A DNA stretch of 37,240 nt from assembly GCA_041665985.1 (NCBI GenBank), contig JBAYHV010000004.1, forward strand, positions 1 to 37,240, given 5' to 3'. Every line of letters starts with the position of its first letter. Within the stretch, counting starts at the first letter, position 1. The notes beneath the pieces were generated by a model. It saw only the letters and a list, made by a program, of their open reading frames with translations, was not told the DNA's origin and ran no database searches. This DNA comes from CAIRYW01 sp041665985 (lineage in GTDB: Bacteria; Patescibacteriota; Minisyncoccia; Phycocordibacterales; CAIRYW01). Position numbers and translations under genes: made by a program. Shown here in pieces: positions 1 through 6,837 of the stretch.

Positions 1-99
1 CTAAACAAAGCATTGAAAGTATATCTGCAATATTACAACAACAAGAGGTTACATTTAGGAATTAATTTGAAAACGCCAAGTCAATTATTAACAAAGTGA
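1..99 (+). CDS. IS transposase, C-terminal end (partial)
   Basis: This frame is open from the window edge to a TGA at 97-99 and gives about 32 residues. It contains YYNNKRLHLGINLKTPSQLL, which resembles the extreme C-terminus of rve/DDE integrase-core transposases of the IS3/IS481 type (a Y-N-x-x-R-x-H-x-x-L-x-x-x-T-P pattern). The catalytic residues lie outside the window. The stop codon overlaps a 28-bp sequence (97-124) that reappears inverted at 35484-35511, as expected if it is the end of the insertion sequence. The exact IS family cannot be fixed from this fragment. Confidence 0.7.
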   Translation, partial: LNKALKVYLQYYNNKRLHLGINLKTPSQLLTK

Positions 100-124
100 T
101 TCCAAGCTATTGACTAGAAAACGT
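97..124 (+). repeat. Putative IS terminal sequence
   Basis: These 28 bases start at the transposase stop codon and are the exact reverse complement of 35484-35511. The location just after the transposase and the second copy elsewhere suggest an IS terminal repeat. Confidence 0.5.
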
Positions 125-311
125 CTAAAAGCAAGTAAAAAGACCTAAAACTTTTTGTTGTGATAAAATTACAGGATGAATCCCGTCACTGCAAAATGAC
201 ATTAAAAACTTAAACTCACAGATGATTGCAAACATAGTTTTACAAGTCGAATTTAAAAGTAATTTTGAAATTGGCTACGCCTTCAAAAGCGATGTCTTTT
301 TCTAGTGCGGG

Positions 312-1109
312 ATGAAAATCATTTCTTGGAACGTAAACGGAATTCGAGCGGTACACAAAAAAGATCTTTTTTTACCGTTTGTTCGAAAATATGATCCGGA
401 CATCATTTGCCTGCAAGAAACAAAAGCCGAAAAACACCAATCTCAAATAGACCTTGTAAACTATAAGGAATTTTGGAATTCAGCCATCAAAAAAGGTTAT
501 AGCGGTACTGCGATTTTTTCAAAAATTGAGCCAGAAAATGTTCTTTTAGACTTTCCAACAGACATTGCAAAAAAATATAATTTTGGGAAAGACAAATATG
601 GAGATCCAAATACCGAAGGAAGAATTATCGCAGCAGAATTTGAAAAATGTTTTGTTGTCTCTGTTTATACCCCAAATGCAAAAGATGATCTTAGTCGTCT
701 TGACCTACGCCACAAAGTCTGGGATGTTGCTTTTCTTGAATATATGAAAAAACTCGAAAAAAGTAAGCCTGTGGTATTTGGAGGTGACCTAAATGTTGCT
801 CATACCGAAGACGATCTTGCTCGACCAAAACAAAATGTCGGAAATAAAGGTTTCACAAAGGAGGAAAGAGAAGGAATTCAAAATATAGTTGATGCTGGAT
901 TTGTGGATACCTTTAGAATTTTTACAAAAGGAAACGGACATTATTCTTGGTGGAGTCATTTTGTACAATCTCGCGTAAGAAATGTTGGATGGAGAATTGA
1001 TTATCTTTTTGTTTCAAAAATTCTAGCTAAGAAAGTTAAAAAAGCCGAAATACTAAGCGATGTAATGGGTTCTGACCACTGCCCTATTCTTCTTGAGGTT
1101 GATCTGTAA
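312..1109 (+). CDS. xth: Exodeoxyribonuclease III / AP endonuclease
   Basis: This is a 265-residue ExoIII-family endonuclease/exonuclease/phosphatase-fold enzyme. It cleaves DNA 5' of abasic sites in base excision repair and can act as a 3'-5' exonuclease. Visible motifs are WNVNGIR near the N-terminus (N7), LQETK (metal ligand E36), GGDLNVAH (D159, N161), RIDYLFVS (D230) and the terminal SDHCP (D255, H256). The length is normal for the family. The ATG follows GTGCGGG, with no good ribosome-binding site. That short sequence resembles the tRNA-tail repeats elsewhere in the window, but the match is only about ten bases. The gene stands alone with no operon partner. Confidence 0.95.
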   Translation: MKIISWNVNGIRAVHKKDLFLPFVRKYDPDIICLQETKAEKHQSQIDLVNYKEFWNSAIKKGYSGTAIFSKIEPENVLLDFPTDIAKKYNFGKDKYGDPNTEGRIIAAEFEKCFVVSVYTPNAKDDLSRLDLRHKVWDVAFLEYMKKLEKSKPVVFGGDLNVAHTEDDLARPKQNVGNKGFTKEEREGIQNIVDAGFVDTFRIFTKGNGHYSWWSHFVQSRVRNVGWRIDYLFVSKILAKKVKKAEILSDVMGSDHCPILLEVDL

Positions 1110-1406
1110 TTAATAAATCTGGATGTCCTTTATCAAGGACAAAGTTATCCCCACCACTGTCCTTTACATGTCCTTTAAAAGGAATAGAATATTATCAGAA
1201 GCGAAATTAATCTATTTTTTCGTAATCGTTCCTTCAAATTTTTTGAAGTGAATTTTGTTTCGTTGGTTATGAAGTGAATTCTCAACATTTTTAATTTTTT
1301 GGATTCAAACTTCCAAATCTTCATACTCGATTTATCTTCAATAAACTCCTAGAACCCATCTCAAAGGTAATTTTAAAAAAAAATTATTTCCGAGATGGGT
1401 TCTAAA

Positions 1407-1436
1407 AAAGCCACCCTCTGGGTGGCTTTCGCTTTT
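1407..1436 (+). terminator. Intrinsic terminator
   Basis: Stem AAAGCCACCC / GGGTGGCTTT with a 3-nt loop, followed by a T-rich stretch. It is the probable terminator of the exonuclease transcript, about 300 bp past the stop. Confidence 0.6.
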
Positions 1437-1520
1437 TCAAAATATTTAATATTTTGTCATTCTCTTGAAAAAGTAATCTAGTTTTTCATTGTGATTCTCT
1501 GGATTCCCGCCTACGCGGGG

Positions 1521-1560
1521 ACGACAATAAAAAAACTTTAAGTTTTTTTATTGTCGTTTT
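1521..1560 (-). terminator. Terminator of the cca gene
   Basis: Perfect 18-bp arms (1521-1538 and 1540-1557) around a single central base, next to the cca stop codon. The stem contains A/T runs on both sides, so it could work in either direction. Confidence 0.6.
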
Positions 1561-3069
1561 TTACTCTACGTGATGCCTTCCTCTCAATTTTTTTAATTCT
1601 TCCTCCTCCTCTCTTTCTTTTCTTTTCTTCGCTTTTATTCCTAATTCTTTTAATTCTTTGTCAGACAGTTTTGATAATTCAACTGCTTTTTCTTCTAAAT
1701 ATAATTTAGTATTTTTTTTTGGATCATCTAAGACTTCATCAAGTAGTATGAGCAAAATAAAACCGATTCTTGGTCCTGGTGCAGTATTTGTAATTTTAAT
1801 TATATCTTCCCCTCCGATTTTTAATTGAGCTACAGAGACTGGGTCACGAAGAGCTTCATCAATCATCGCATGATACTTTCGAAGTCTGTAAGGGCTTTCT
1901 TTTGGCCTTCCTGTGCCTATTCTGTCGCATGTACGAACATTCATTAGTTCCCAAATTAATTCTGGTCCAACATTTCGGACCATTCTTCTCACTGCAGAAA
2001 GCGTAATTAATTCTGTATCAGAAAAAAACATATGCCATCGCACAAGTTTTGTAACTACCTCAATTGTTTTATTTGAAAATTTTAATCTCTCCAAAATTTT
2101 TTTTGCAATTCTTGCTCCAACAACATCGTGTCCATAAAAAGTAAAATCTTTTTTTTCATCAGAAAATCTTCGTGTTGGCGGTTTGCCAATGTCGTGAAGC
2201 AAAGCTGCAAGACGAACTTCTAAAGAGAATTTTTTCTTTGCTGAATGCTCAAGGGTTCTAAGTAAATGCTCAAAGACATCAAATGAATGCGCTTGATTTT
2301 GGGTTGCTCCTATTCCCTCTTCCAATTCTGGAAGAATGAAATGTAGCAAACCTAATTTTTTGCAGAGTAATATTCCCTTCATCGGCGTGTCTGAAGAAAT
2401 AATTCTTACAAATTCATCTCTAATTCTTTCGGCAGAAATATTTTTTAATAAAGAAACATTTTCTAGTATTGCCTTTTCTGTTTCTGGATCGATCAAAAAA
2501 CCAAGTTCTGTTGCTATTCTCACTGCCCTAAGTATTCGCAGTCCATCCTCGTTGAATCTTTCGTCTGGATCCCCTACTGTTTTCATTATTCCCTTTTGCA
2601 GATCTATCTTTCCTCCAAATAGATCAATAACTACAAACTCCCCTTCTTTTTTTCCAAGAGCAAGCGCATTTATTGTGAAGTCTCTTCTCTTTAGATCGTC
2701 GTCTAAATTTTTACTAAAATGAACTTCATCAGGTCTTCGATTGTCAGAATACTTCCCCTCAAGTCTGTATGGAGTTATTTCAATAACTTTTAATGTTGGG
2801 TCTTCGGTCTCTTCAAAAACAACACCAACTGTCCCAAAATTATTTTCATAAAATGTTTTTGGAAAACTTTCTATTATTTCTTCAGGTGTTGCGTTTGTTG
2901 TAACATCCCAATCTTTTGGTGTTCTTCCTAAAAAAAGATCTCTGACACATCCTCCAATTAGATATGCCTCAAATCCTTTTTTTTCTAAAACTTCAATTAC
3001 TTCTAAGGCTTCTTTCGGTAGATCGAAAAAAGCATTATTTTTAGGAGTTTTTTCTTCTGTAGTTTTCAT
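1561..3069 (-). CDS. cca: CCA tRNA nucleotidyltransferase with HD domain
   Basis: This is a 502-residue class II tRNA nucleotidyltransferase / poly(A) polymerase family protein. It has LIGGCVRD (residues 37-44), the catalytic DxD in KDWDVTT (D53, D55), RRDFTINAL (128-135) and ERFNEDGLRILRAVR (about 170-184). A C-terminal HD domain carries LLHDIGKP, and the tail is Lys/Glu-rich. The family adds or repairs the 3' CCA of tRNAs. This fits the neighbourhood: three of the four tRNA genes here do not encode CCA. I infer CCA addition rather than polyadenylation from that context; sequence alone does not fully separate the two. The gene is divergent from tRNA-Arg 110 bp away. Confidence 0.9.
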   Translation of the reverse strand: MKTTEEKTPKNNAFFDLPKEALEVIEVLEKKGFEAYLIGGCVRDLFLGRTPKDWDVTTNATPEEIIESFPKTFYENNFGTVGVVFEETEDPTLKVIEITPYRLEGKYSDNRRPDEVHFSKNLDDDLKRRDFTINALALGKKEGEFVVIDLFGGKIDLQKGIMKTVGDPDERFNEDGLRILRAVRIATELGFLIDPETEKAILENVSLLKNISAERIRDEFVRIISSDTPMKGILLCKKLGLLHFILPELEEGIGATQNQAHSFDVFEHLLRTLEHSAKKKFSLEVRLAALLHDIGKPPTRRFSDEKKDFTFYGHDVVGARIAKKILERLKFSNKTIEVVTKLVRWHMFFSDTELITLSAVRRMVRNVGPELIWELMNVRTCDRIGTGRPKESPYRLRKYHAMIDEALRDPVSVAQLKIGGEDIIKITNTAPGPRIGFILLILLDEVLDDPKKNTKLYLEEKAVELSKLSDKELKELGIKAKKRKEREEEEELKKLRGRHHVE

Positions 3070-3180
3070 TGTTCATAATATCTTACCTCATTTTGTGCTT
3101 AAAGTTTAGGATCATACTTTTTGATTTTTACCCATACTAGAGTAAGATTTCAAGTGTTAGTGATTTGTAGATATGATATG

Positions 3181-3255
3181 CGCCCATAGTGAAATGGATA
3201 TCATACCCGCCTTCGAAGCGGTTGTTGGGGGTTCGAATCCCTCTGGGCGCACCAA
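3181..3255 (+). tRNA. tRNA-Arg(TCG), CCA encoded
   Basis: Acceptor GCGCCCA (3181-3187) pairs with TGGGCGC (3245-3251). The anticodon loop CTTCGAA (3212-3218) gives anticodon TCG, and the T-loop is TTCGAAT. The discriminator A is followed by an encoded CCA. A TATGAT -10 element lies just upstream. The first anticodon-stem pair (C-T) is mismatched. Confidence 0.95.
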
Positions 3256-3281
3256 AAAATCTCCTCTGGGAGATTTTTTTG
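3256..3281 (+). terminator. Terminator of tRNA-Arg
   Basis: Hairpin AATCTCC / GGAGATT followed by a T-run directly after the encoded CCA. Confidence 0.8.
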
Positions 3282-3525
3282 CGCCCAAGAAAGTGCTGGG
3301 TAGCACTTTCGCGAGGGATTCGAAAACCTTTTGAGCCTAAAATTTATCTGCTTTAGCAGATAAATTTTAGCCAAAAGGTGTACAGACTCTGTAAGAGTCG
3401 AAATTCCCTCTGGGCGCATGCAGGAGAATTCGAAAACCTTTTGCATCTATTTTGTGAGCAAAGCGAAACAAAATAGCCAAAAGGTGTACTGACCCTGTAA
3501 GGGTCGAAATTCCCTCTGGTTTTGT
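3282..3525 (+). repeat. tRNA-tail modular repeat array downstream of tRNA-Arg
   Basis: The array starts with an inverted copy of the tRNA-Arg 3' end: GCGCCCA, an inserted hairpin, then GAGGGATTCGAA. Two units follow, each made of ACCTTTTG, a variable hairpin, CCAAAAGGTGTAC, a small hairpin with loop CTGTAAG (3385-3399 and 3491-3505), and a direct copy of the tRNA tail (CGAAATTCCCTCTGG, complete to GGGCGC in the first unit). It does not look protein-coding. Confidence 0.8.
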
Positions 3526-3531
3526 ATAAAA

Positions 3532-3652
3532 TCGGTCACAACTCTTTTGCTACGCAAAAGGTCGCGACCCCGCCTCATAGTCGCTCTGCGACATATTCCG
3601 GCTTTCGATTCTCGGACGAAAGCAAATAAATTTGCTTTCTTACCCGCACAAA
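3532..3652 (-). repeat. tRNA-tail repeat belonging to tRNA-Gly(GCC)
   Basis: Read on the minus strand, this is an inverted copy of the tRNA-Gly 3' end split by a hairpin (GTGCGGGTA, hairpin, CCGAGAATCGAA). It is followed by AGCCGGAATATGTCGCA, GACTATGAGGCGGGGTCGCGA, a second hairpin and TGTGACCGATT. Nearly the same module follows tRNA-Gly(TCC) at 11141-11277. Confidence 0.8.
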
Positions 3653-3673
3653 AAAACGCCTTTCGGCGTTTTT
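3653..3673 (-). terminator. Terminator of tRNA-Gly(GCC)
   Basis: Stem AAAAACGCC / GGCGTTTTT around a TTTC loop, just 3' of the minus-strand tRNA gene. Confidence 0.8.
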
Positions 3674-3678
3674 CCTAG

Positions 3679-3749
3679 TGCGGGTACCGAGAATCGAACT
3701 CGGATCTAATCCTTGGCAAGGACTCATTTTACCACTAAACTATACCCGC
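3679..3749 (-). tRNA. tRNA-Gly(GCC)
   Basis: Minus-strand acceptor GCGGGTA pairs with TACCCGC. The anticodon loop TTGCCAA gives GCC, the T-loop is TTCGATT, and the discriminator is A. The following bases are CTA, so CCA is not encoded and must be added by the nucleotidyltransferase. Confidence 0.95.
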
Positions 3750-4006
3750 AAATTAACTGAAACATTCTATCAGAAAATATAGATTTTAAAAATGGATAGA
3801 ATGTAATTGAGAAACCTTCTAGATTAATATTAATTGTTGAACCTCCTACTTTTCTTTTAATATAATCCTTCCCCTTCCAAAAGGACCTATTCAATATTCA
3901 ACCCCCCCCTTTAAAATTTCTGTTTCGACAGATGAATATTTAAATCGTCACTTTTCTGTCCTTTTGACCTTTAGAAGTCCTTTTATCCCCTGAATAGGCC
4001 TAAAAC

Positions 4007-4015
4007 TGTGGATAA
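4007..4015 (-). promoter_or_regulatory. DnaA box
   Basis: TGTGGATAA is the exact complement of the consensus TTATCCACA. Weaker relatives (TTATCCCC, TTATCAACC) lie nearby. Confidence 0.5.
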
Positions 4016-4147
4016 CTCTGTTAACATGTGTAAAAGACAGTAAAAAAGACATTGCTAAGTTGTGTCTTAAATATCATAATTATGTTGTTAAATAAGGCTT
4101 TTACCAGGAAACAGCCTAAAAGTGTTTCTTAAGAAACGTTTTACATA

Positions 4148-4163
4148 TGTTACACGTGAAAAT
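4148..4163. promoter_or_regulatory. parS-like site 1
   Basis: TGTTACACGTGAAAAT matches 13 of 16 positions of the ParB-binding consensus TGTTTCACGTGAAACA. Confidence 0.45.
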
Positions 4164-4257
4164 AGCAAATATTCTCTATTTATCAACCAAAAAGTTGCTT
4201 CCAATAAGATTTTTAAACGATCCTTTTTTGCTTAGATTACAAGCACGAAGAAAGAAA

Positions 4258-4273
4258 TGTTGCACGTGTAACA
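4258..4273. promoter_or_regulatory. parS-like site 2
   Basis: TGTTGCACGTGTAACA matches 14 of 16 consensus positions and is almost a perfect palindrome. Confidence 0.5.
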
Positions 4274-4348
4274 TTAGCTTAGCTGTGTTTTCATTATAAA
4301 GTTTGAAACTAAATTTATCTTGGTTAAGAGTGATTTGGTTAATTTTCA

Positions 4349-4364
4349 TGTTACACGTGAAAGC
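4349..4364. promoter_or_regulatory. parS-like site 3
   Basis: TGTTACACGTGAAAGC matches 13 of 16 consensus positions. Confidence 0.45.
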
Positions 4365-4581
4365 TCTTGTGAACTCTTTATTATTTATCCGAACAACTTA
4401 GGCGATATTAGCGATAATAGATGGCCTTTTTAGTATATGCCAGTTAATCCAGTCAAAATGCAAGAATTGCTATGTTCAATAGGGAGGTTGAAGTTAATTC
4501 TAAAGGACAAAGACAGATGTCCTTTAGAGGGAAAAGTGTATAATATTAATGCCAATACAGATTGTAAGTAAAAATATGTAT

Positions 4582-4700
4582 CCCGTTAGAGACCCTTTAG
4601 TTAAATATTATGAATAAAGTAACAAATTTTAGTAAAAATGAATATAATGATTTAGTAACTAAGCACAACGACAATGTAAACATTGTCTGTCTCTAACGGG
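4582..4700. mobile_element. MITE-like element with 12-bp terminal inverted repeats
   Basis: CCCGTTAGAGAC (4582-4593) and GTCTCTAACGGG (4689-4700) are perfect inverted ends of a 119-bp AT-rich element. It is flanked by direct repeats ATGTAT (4576-4581 and 4701-4706), a plausible 6-bp target duplication. The right copy is the start of yraN. The element holds only short ORFs. Confidence 0.6.
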
Positions 4701-5171
4701 ATGTATTTGAACAAGATCGGAAAACTCGGAGAGGATATTGCCGTTAGGTTTCTCAAAAAACGGGGTTTTAGTGTTTTGAGTAGGAATTACCTTAAAAAAC
4801 AAGGTGAAATAGACATTGTGGCTACAAAAGCAGGTATTTATCACTTTATTGAGGTTAAAGCTGTTTCACGTGAAATAATCAATAATAGGCCCATAAAAGG
4901 GGATTTTGTTGAGCCTGAGGAGAATATGCATAGAAATAAAATAAGAAGGTTAAGGAACTCAATTGAGATCTATTTGCAGAGTAATCATGTTTCGCCACAA
5001 GGGCACTTCTTATTTTCTAAGTCGCAAGACTCCAAAGAAAATAAAGTCGCACTTACAACCTATATTAACGGTTATAAGTTTGATCTTTGTGTGATTTACA
5101 TAGATGAAAGTAAGAAAAAGGCCTGTGTAAAGTTTTTGGAGGATTTGCCGTTGTCGGTAGAGAGGTTTTAG
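4701..5171 (+). CDS. yraN: UPF0102 / YraN-family endonuclease-like protein
   Basis: The 156-residue protein begins at the ATG directly after the MITE-like element; a TTG 18 bases upstream lies inside the element's end. It has the UPF0102 pattern: GKLGEDIAVRFLKKRGF (8-23), then GEIDIVA (E36, D38) and FIEVKAV (E51, K53). This is the restriction-endonuclease-like core with the E-D-ExK metal site. The molecular function of the family is not firmly established; DNA processing is inferred from the fold. It is longer than typical YraN (about 120 residues) because of an insertion around residues 60-115. A 15/16 parS-like match lies inside the gene. Confidence 0.85.
   Translation: MYLNKIGKLGEDIAVRFLKKRGFSVLSRNYLKKQGEIDIVATKAGIYHFIEVKAVSREIINNRPIKGDFVEPEENMHRNKIRRLRNSIEIYLQSNHVSPQGHFLFSKSQDSKENKVALTTYINGYKFDLCVIYIDESKKKACVKFLEDLPLSVERF
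4862..4877. promoter_or_regulatory. parS-like site 4 (inside yraN)
   Basis: TGTTTCACGTGAAATA matches 15 of 16 positions of the parS consensus. Confidence 0.6.
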
Positions 5172-5175
5172 GAGA

Positions 5176-5191
5176 TGTTTTACGTGAAACA
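5176..5191. promoter_or_regulatory. parS-like site 5
   Basis: TGTTTTACGTGAAACA matches 15 of 16 positions of the parS consensus, four bases after the yraN stop codon. Confidence 0.6.
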
Positions 5192-5215
5192 TACGGCACA
5201 AAGGTAGAAGAATGC

Positions 5216-5631
5216 TAGGAATTTGAATCTTACAGGGTCGGTGTTTTTCTAGTGAAATAACCAGGATTTGGTCACGAATATTTCACCTGTTGAGACAGGT
5301 GAAATTTCTCGACCCCAGCTCACGGTTTTTGTCTGCTGACAAAAACAACGCTCCGCCTTTCAAATCCCTAAACAAGCAAAAAGCCGGGAGTTTTGAATCT
5401 TACAGATTCGGCACCACAAGGGCACTTCTTGTTTTCTAATTCCTTTTCACCACAAGAGTATTTCCAATTTCTACACGAGCAGAGCTCATAAGAAATTTAG
5501 GTCAGTCATAAGAAAACAAAGTCGTACACCTTTTGGATATTTTGTTTCGCTTTGCTCACAAAATATGCTCAAAAGGTCTTCAAATCCCGTCGAAAGTAAC
5601 TGGAGTTACTTTCTCACTCGCTCACTGCGTG
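5216..5631 (-). repeat. tRNA-tail repeat array downstream of tRNA-Pro
   Basis: No gene was seen. Read from tRNA-Pro on the minus strand, an inverted copy of its T-arm and acceptor (on the plus strand TTCAAATCCCG, hairpin, CACTC) is followed by the ACCTTTTG / CCAAAAGGTGTAC hairpin module (about 5524-5578). Next come two CTGTAAG-loop hairpins with degenerate tRNA tails (5395-5409, 5225-5239) and a divergent copy of the CGACCCCGCCTCA-type module (5268-5364). Confidence 0.75.
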
Positions 5632-5702
5632 TCGGAGTGCCGGGATTTGAACCCGGACCGAATGCTCCCAAAGCATTAATGCTACCGTTACACTACACTC
5701 CG
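5632..5702 (-). tRNA. tRNA-Pro(TGG)
   Basis: Minus-strand acceptor CGGAGTG pairs with CACTCCG. The anticodon loop TTTGGGA gives TGG, the T-loop is TTCAAAT and the discriminator is A. CCA is not encoded (CAC follows). Confidence 0.95.
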
Positions 5703-5747
5703 ATGTAGAAAAAAAGTTTAGCATAAAGACGGCTTAAATGCGAAATT

Positions 5748-5800
5748 TATCTTTTTTCTCCAACTTGGGTGTCTGACACCCAAGTTGGAGAAAAAAGATA
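5748..5800. repeat. Perfect 26-bp palindrome
   Basis: Arms 5748-5773 and 5775-5800 are exact reverse complements around one base. The element lies between the divergent tRNA-Pro and methyltransferase genes, upstream of both. It is T-rich on one side and A-rich on the other, like a terminator, but no gene ends here. Confidence 0.7.
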
Positions 5801-5841
5801 ATTAAGAAAAAGAAACATACTTATGCTACAATCTCGAATAA

Positions 5842-6594
5842 ATGACAAAGAAAGACACATCTTGGCAAGGGGTTTCTGGTTGGTATGACGAGCTTCTTTC
5901 AAAGGAAGATACATACCAAAGTAAGGTAATTTTGCCAAATCTACTTAGAATTATTAATCCAAAAAAAGGGGAGAGTATTTTGGATGTGGCTTGTGGGCAA
6001 GGTTTTTTCTCTCATGAAATTTCAAAACTTGATGCAAGAGTAGTAGGAATTGATTCTTCGAAAGATCTGATAAAAATTGCTACAGAAAATAAAATAGGGA
6101 ATGAGAAGTTTTTTATAACAAACGCAGAACAAATTGCCTTAAATGAAAAATTCGATAAGGCTTTTTGCGTTCTTGCAATCCAAAATATTAAAAGTATAGA
6201 TAAAGTTTTTTCTGGAGTTTCTAAGATCTTAAAACCAAACGGAACATTTGTGATGGTAATTAATCATCCTGCTTTTAGAGTTCCACAGTTCTCTGATTGG
6301 GGATTTGATGAAGTGAAAAAAACTCAATATAGATCAGTCTATAAATATATGTCAGAAGTGAGCGTGGATATTGAAATGAATCCAGGTAAAAAAGAAAAAA
6401 GTAAAAAGACTCAAAGTTTTCATCGACCTCTACAATATTATTTTAAAATGCTGGCCAAAGAAGGATTTGCTGTTAAACGATTGGAAGAATGGATCTCTCA
6501 TAAAGAAAGTATGATCGGACCTAAAAAAATCGCAGAGGATAATGCTAGAAAGGAAATCCCACTCTTTATGATGATTGAGGCTGTGAAATTGTAG
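5842..6594 (+). CDS. Class I SAM-dependent methyltransferase
   Basis: A 250-residue Rossmann-fold methyltransferase of the UbiE/Methyltransf_11 type. Motif I is ILDVACGQG (46-54), binding SAM. The acidic residue after strand 2 is D71 in VVGIDSS. Motif IV is around FDKAFCVLAIQNI, and motif post-I is VSKILKPNGTFVMVINHP. The substrate cannot be told from sequence. A TACAAT -10 element about 16 bases upstream of the ATG suggests a very short or leaderless 5' end. The gene stands alone. Confidence 0.85.
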   Translation: MTKKDTSWQGVSGWYDELLSKEDTYQSKVILPNLLRIINPKKGESILDVACGQGFFSHEISKLDARVVGIDSSKDLIKIATENKIGNEKFFITNAEQIALNEKFDKAFCVLAIQNIKSIDKVFSGVSKILKPNGTFVMVINHPAFRVPQFSDWGFDEVKKTQYRSVYKYMSEVSVDIEMNPGKKEKSKKTQSFHRPLQYYFKMLAKEGFAVKRLEEWISHKESMIGPKKIAEDNARKEIPLFMMIEAVKL

Positions 6595-6647
6595 AAAAAC
6601 TAGAAATTTAATTATCTTTTTAGTAAAAGAAACTTAGAAAAGGTAAT

Positions 6648-6676
6648 TTGACTTTTGTCTATATTCATGCTATCAT
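6648..6676 (+). promoter_or_regulatory. Sigma-70-type promoter
   Basis: TTGACT (6648-6653), a 17-bp spacer and TATCAT (6671-6676). It would start a leader of about 155 nt ahead of the GC-rich gene at 6838. Confidence 0.6.
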
Positions 6677-6706
6677 TCTTGTGTAAATTTGGTCCTTGAA
6701 AAATGT

Positions 6707-6774
6707 GCATGCGGGTGAGATTTTAGGAAGCAAAATTTGTTTTTTGAAATCTCATCAGCATGCCTAGATGCTGA
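6707..6774 (+). promoter_or_regulatory. Structured leader with two exclusive hairpins
   Basis: Hairpin 1 pairs 6707-6723 with 6747-6763 (one mismatch). Hairpin 2 is TCAGCAT / ATGCTGA (6755-6774) and uses the 3' arm of hairpin 1. They cannot form together, as in an attenuator or a ligand- or protein-controlled leader. No known riboswitch class was recognised. Confidence 0.45.
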
Positions 6775-6837
6775 TAAATAAACAAAGCAGAAAAAAGAAA
6801 CAGTGTACCTAGGCAAACCTGTGAAATCGTACATATT

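Larger units (their letters stand above)
1110..1560. other. Intergenic region with nested hairpins
   Basis: No gene was seen. It holds GTCCTTT-type repeats near 1125-1180, including a small GTCCTT/AAGGAC hairpin. An inverted repeat has 12-bp arms at 1351-1362 and 1392-1403. There is a terminator at 1407-1436, a degenerate REP-like palindrome at about 1499-1521, and a long palindrome next to the end of cca. Confidence 0.6.
3750..4575. other. Gene-free AT-rich region, candidate origin-proximal DNA
   Basis: No convincing gene in about 825 bp. It contains a perfect DnaA box (4007-4015), three parS-like sites (two more lie in and after yraN), a run of eight C's (3902-3909), repeated GTCCTTT motifs and a hairpin CTAAAGGACA / TGTCCTTTAG (4500-4527). 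An origin or partition role is an inference. Confidence 0.45.

Noticed and set aside
302..318. tRNA-tail repeat at the exonuclease start codon
   Set aside because: Only about ten bases (CTAGTGCGGG) match, too few to claim a copy.
3201..3446. Minus-strand frame of 81 residues over tRNA-Arg and its tail
   Set aside because: It overlaps the tRNA and the repeat array; residues such as CAQRDSNPQQP are the usual false translation of tRNA 3' ends.
3282..3652. CRISPR array between the first two tRNAs
   Set aside because: The repeats are not regularly spaced, contain large variable hairpins, and match the adjacent tRNA tails; no cas genes are present.
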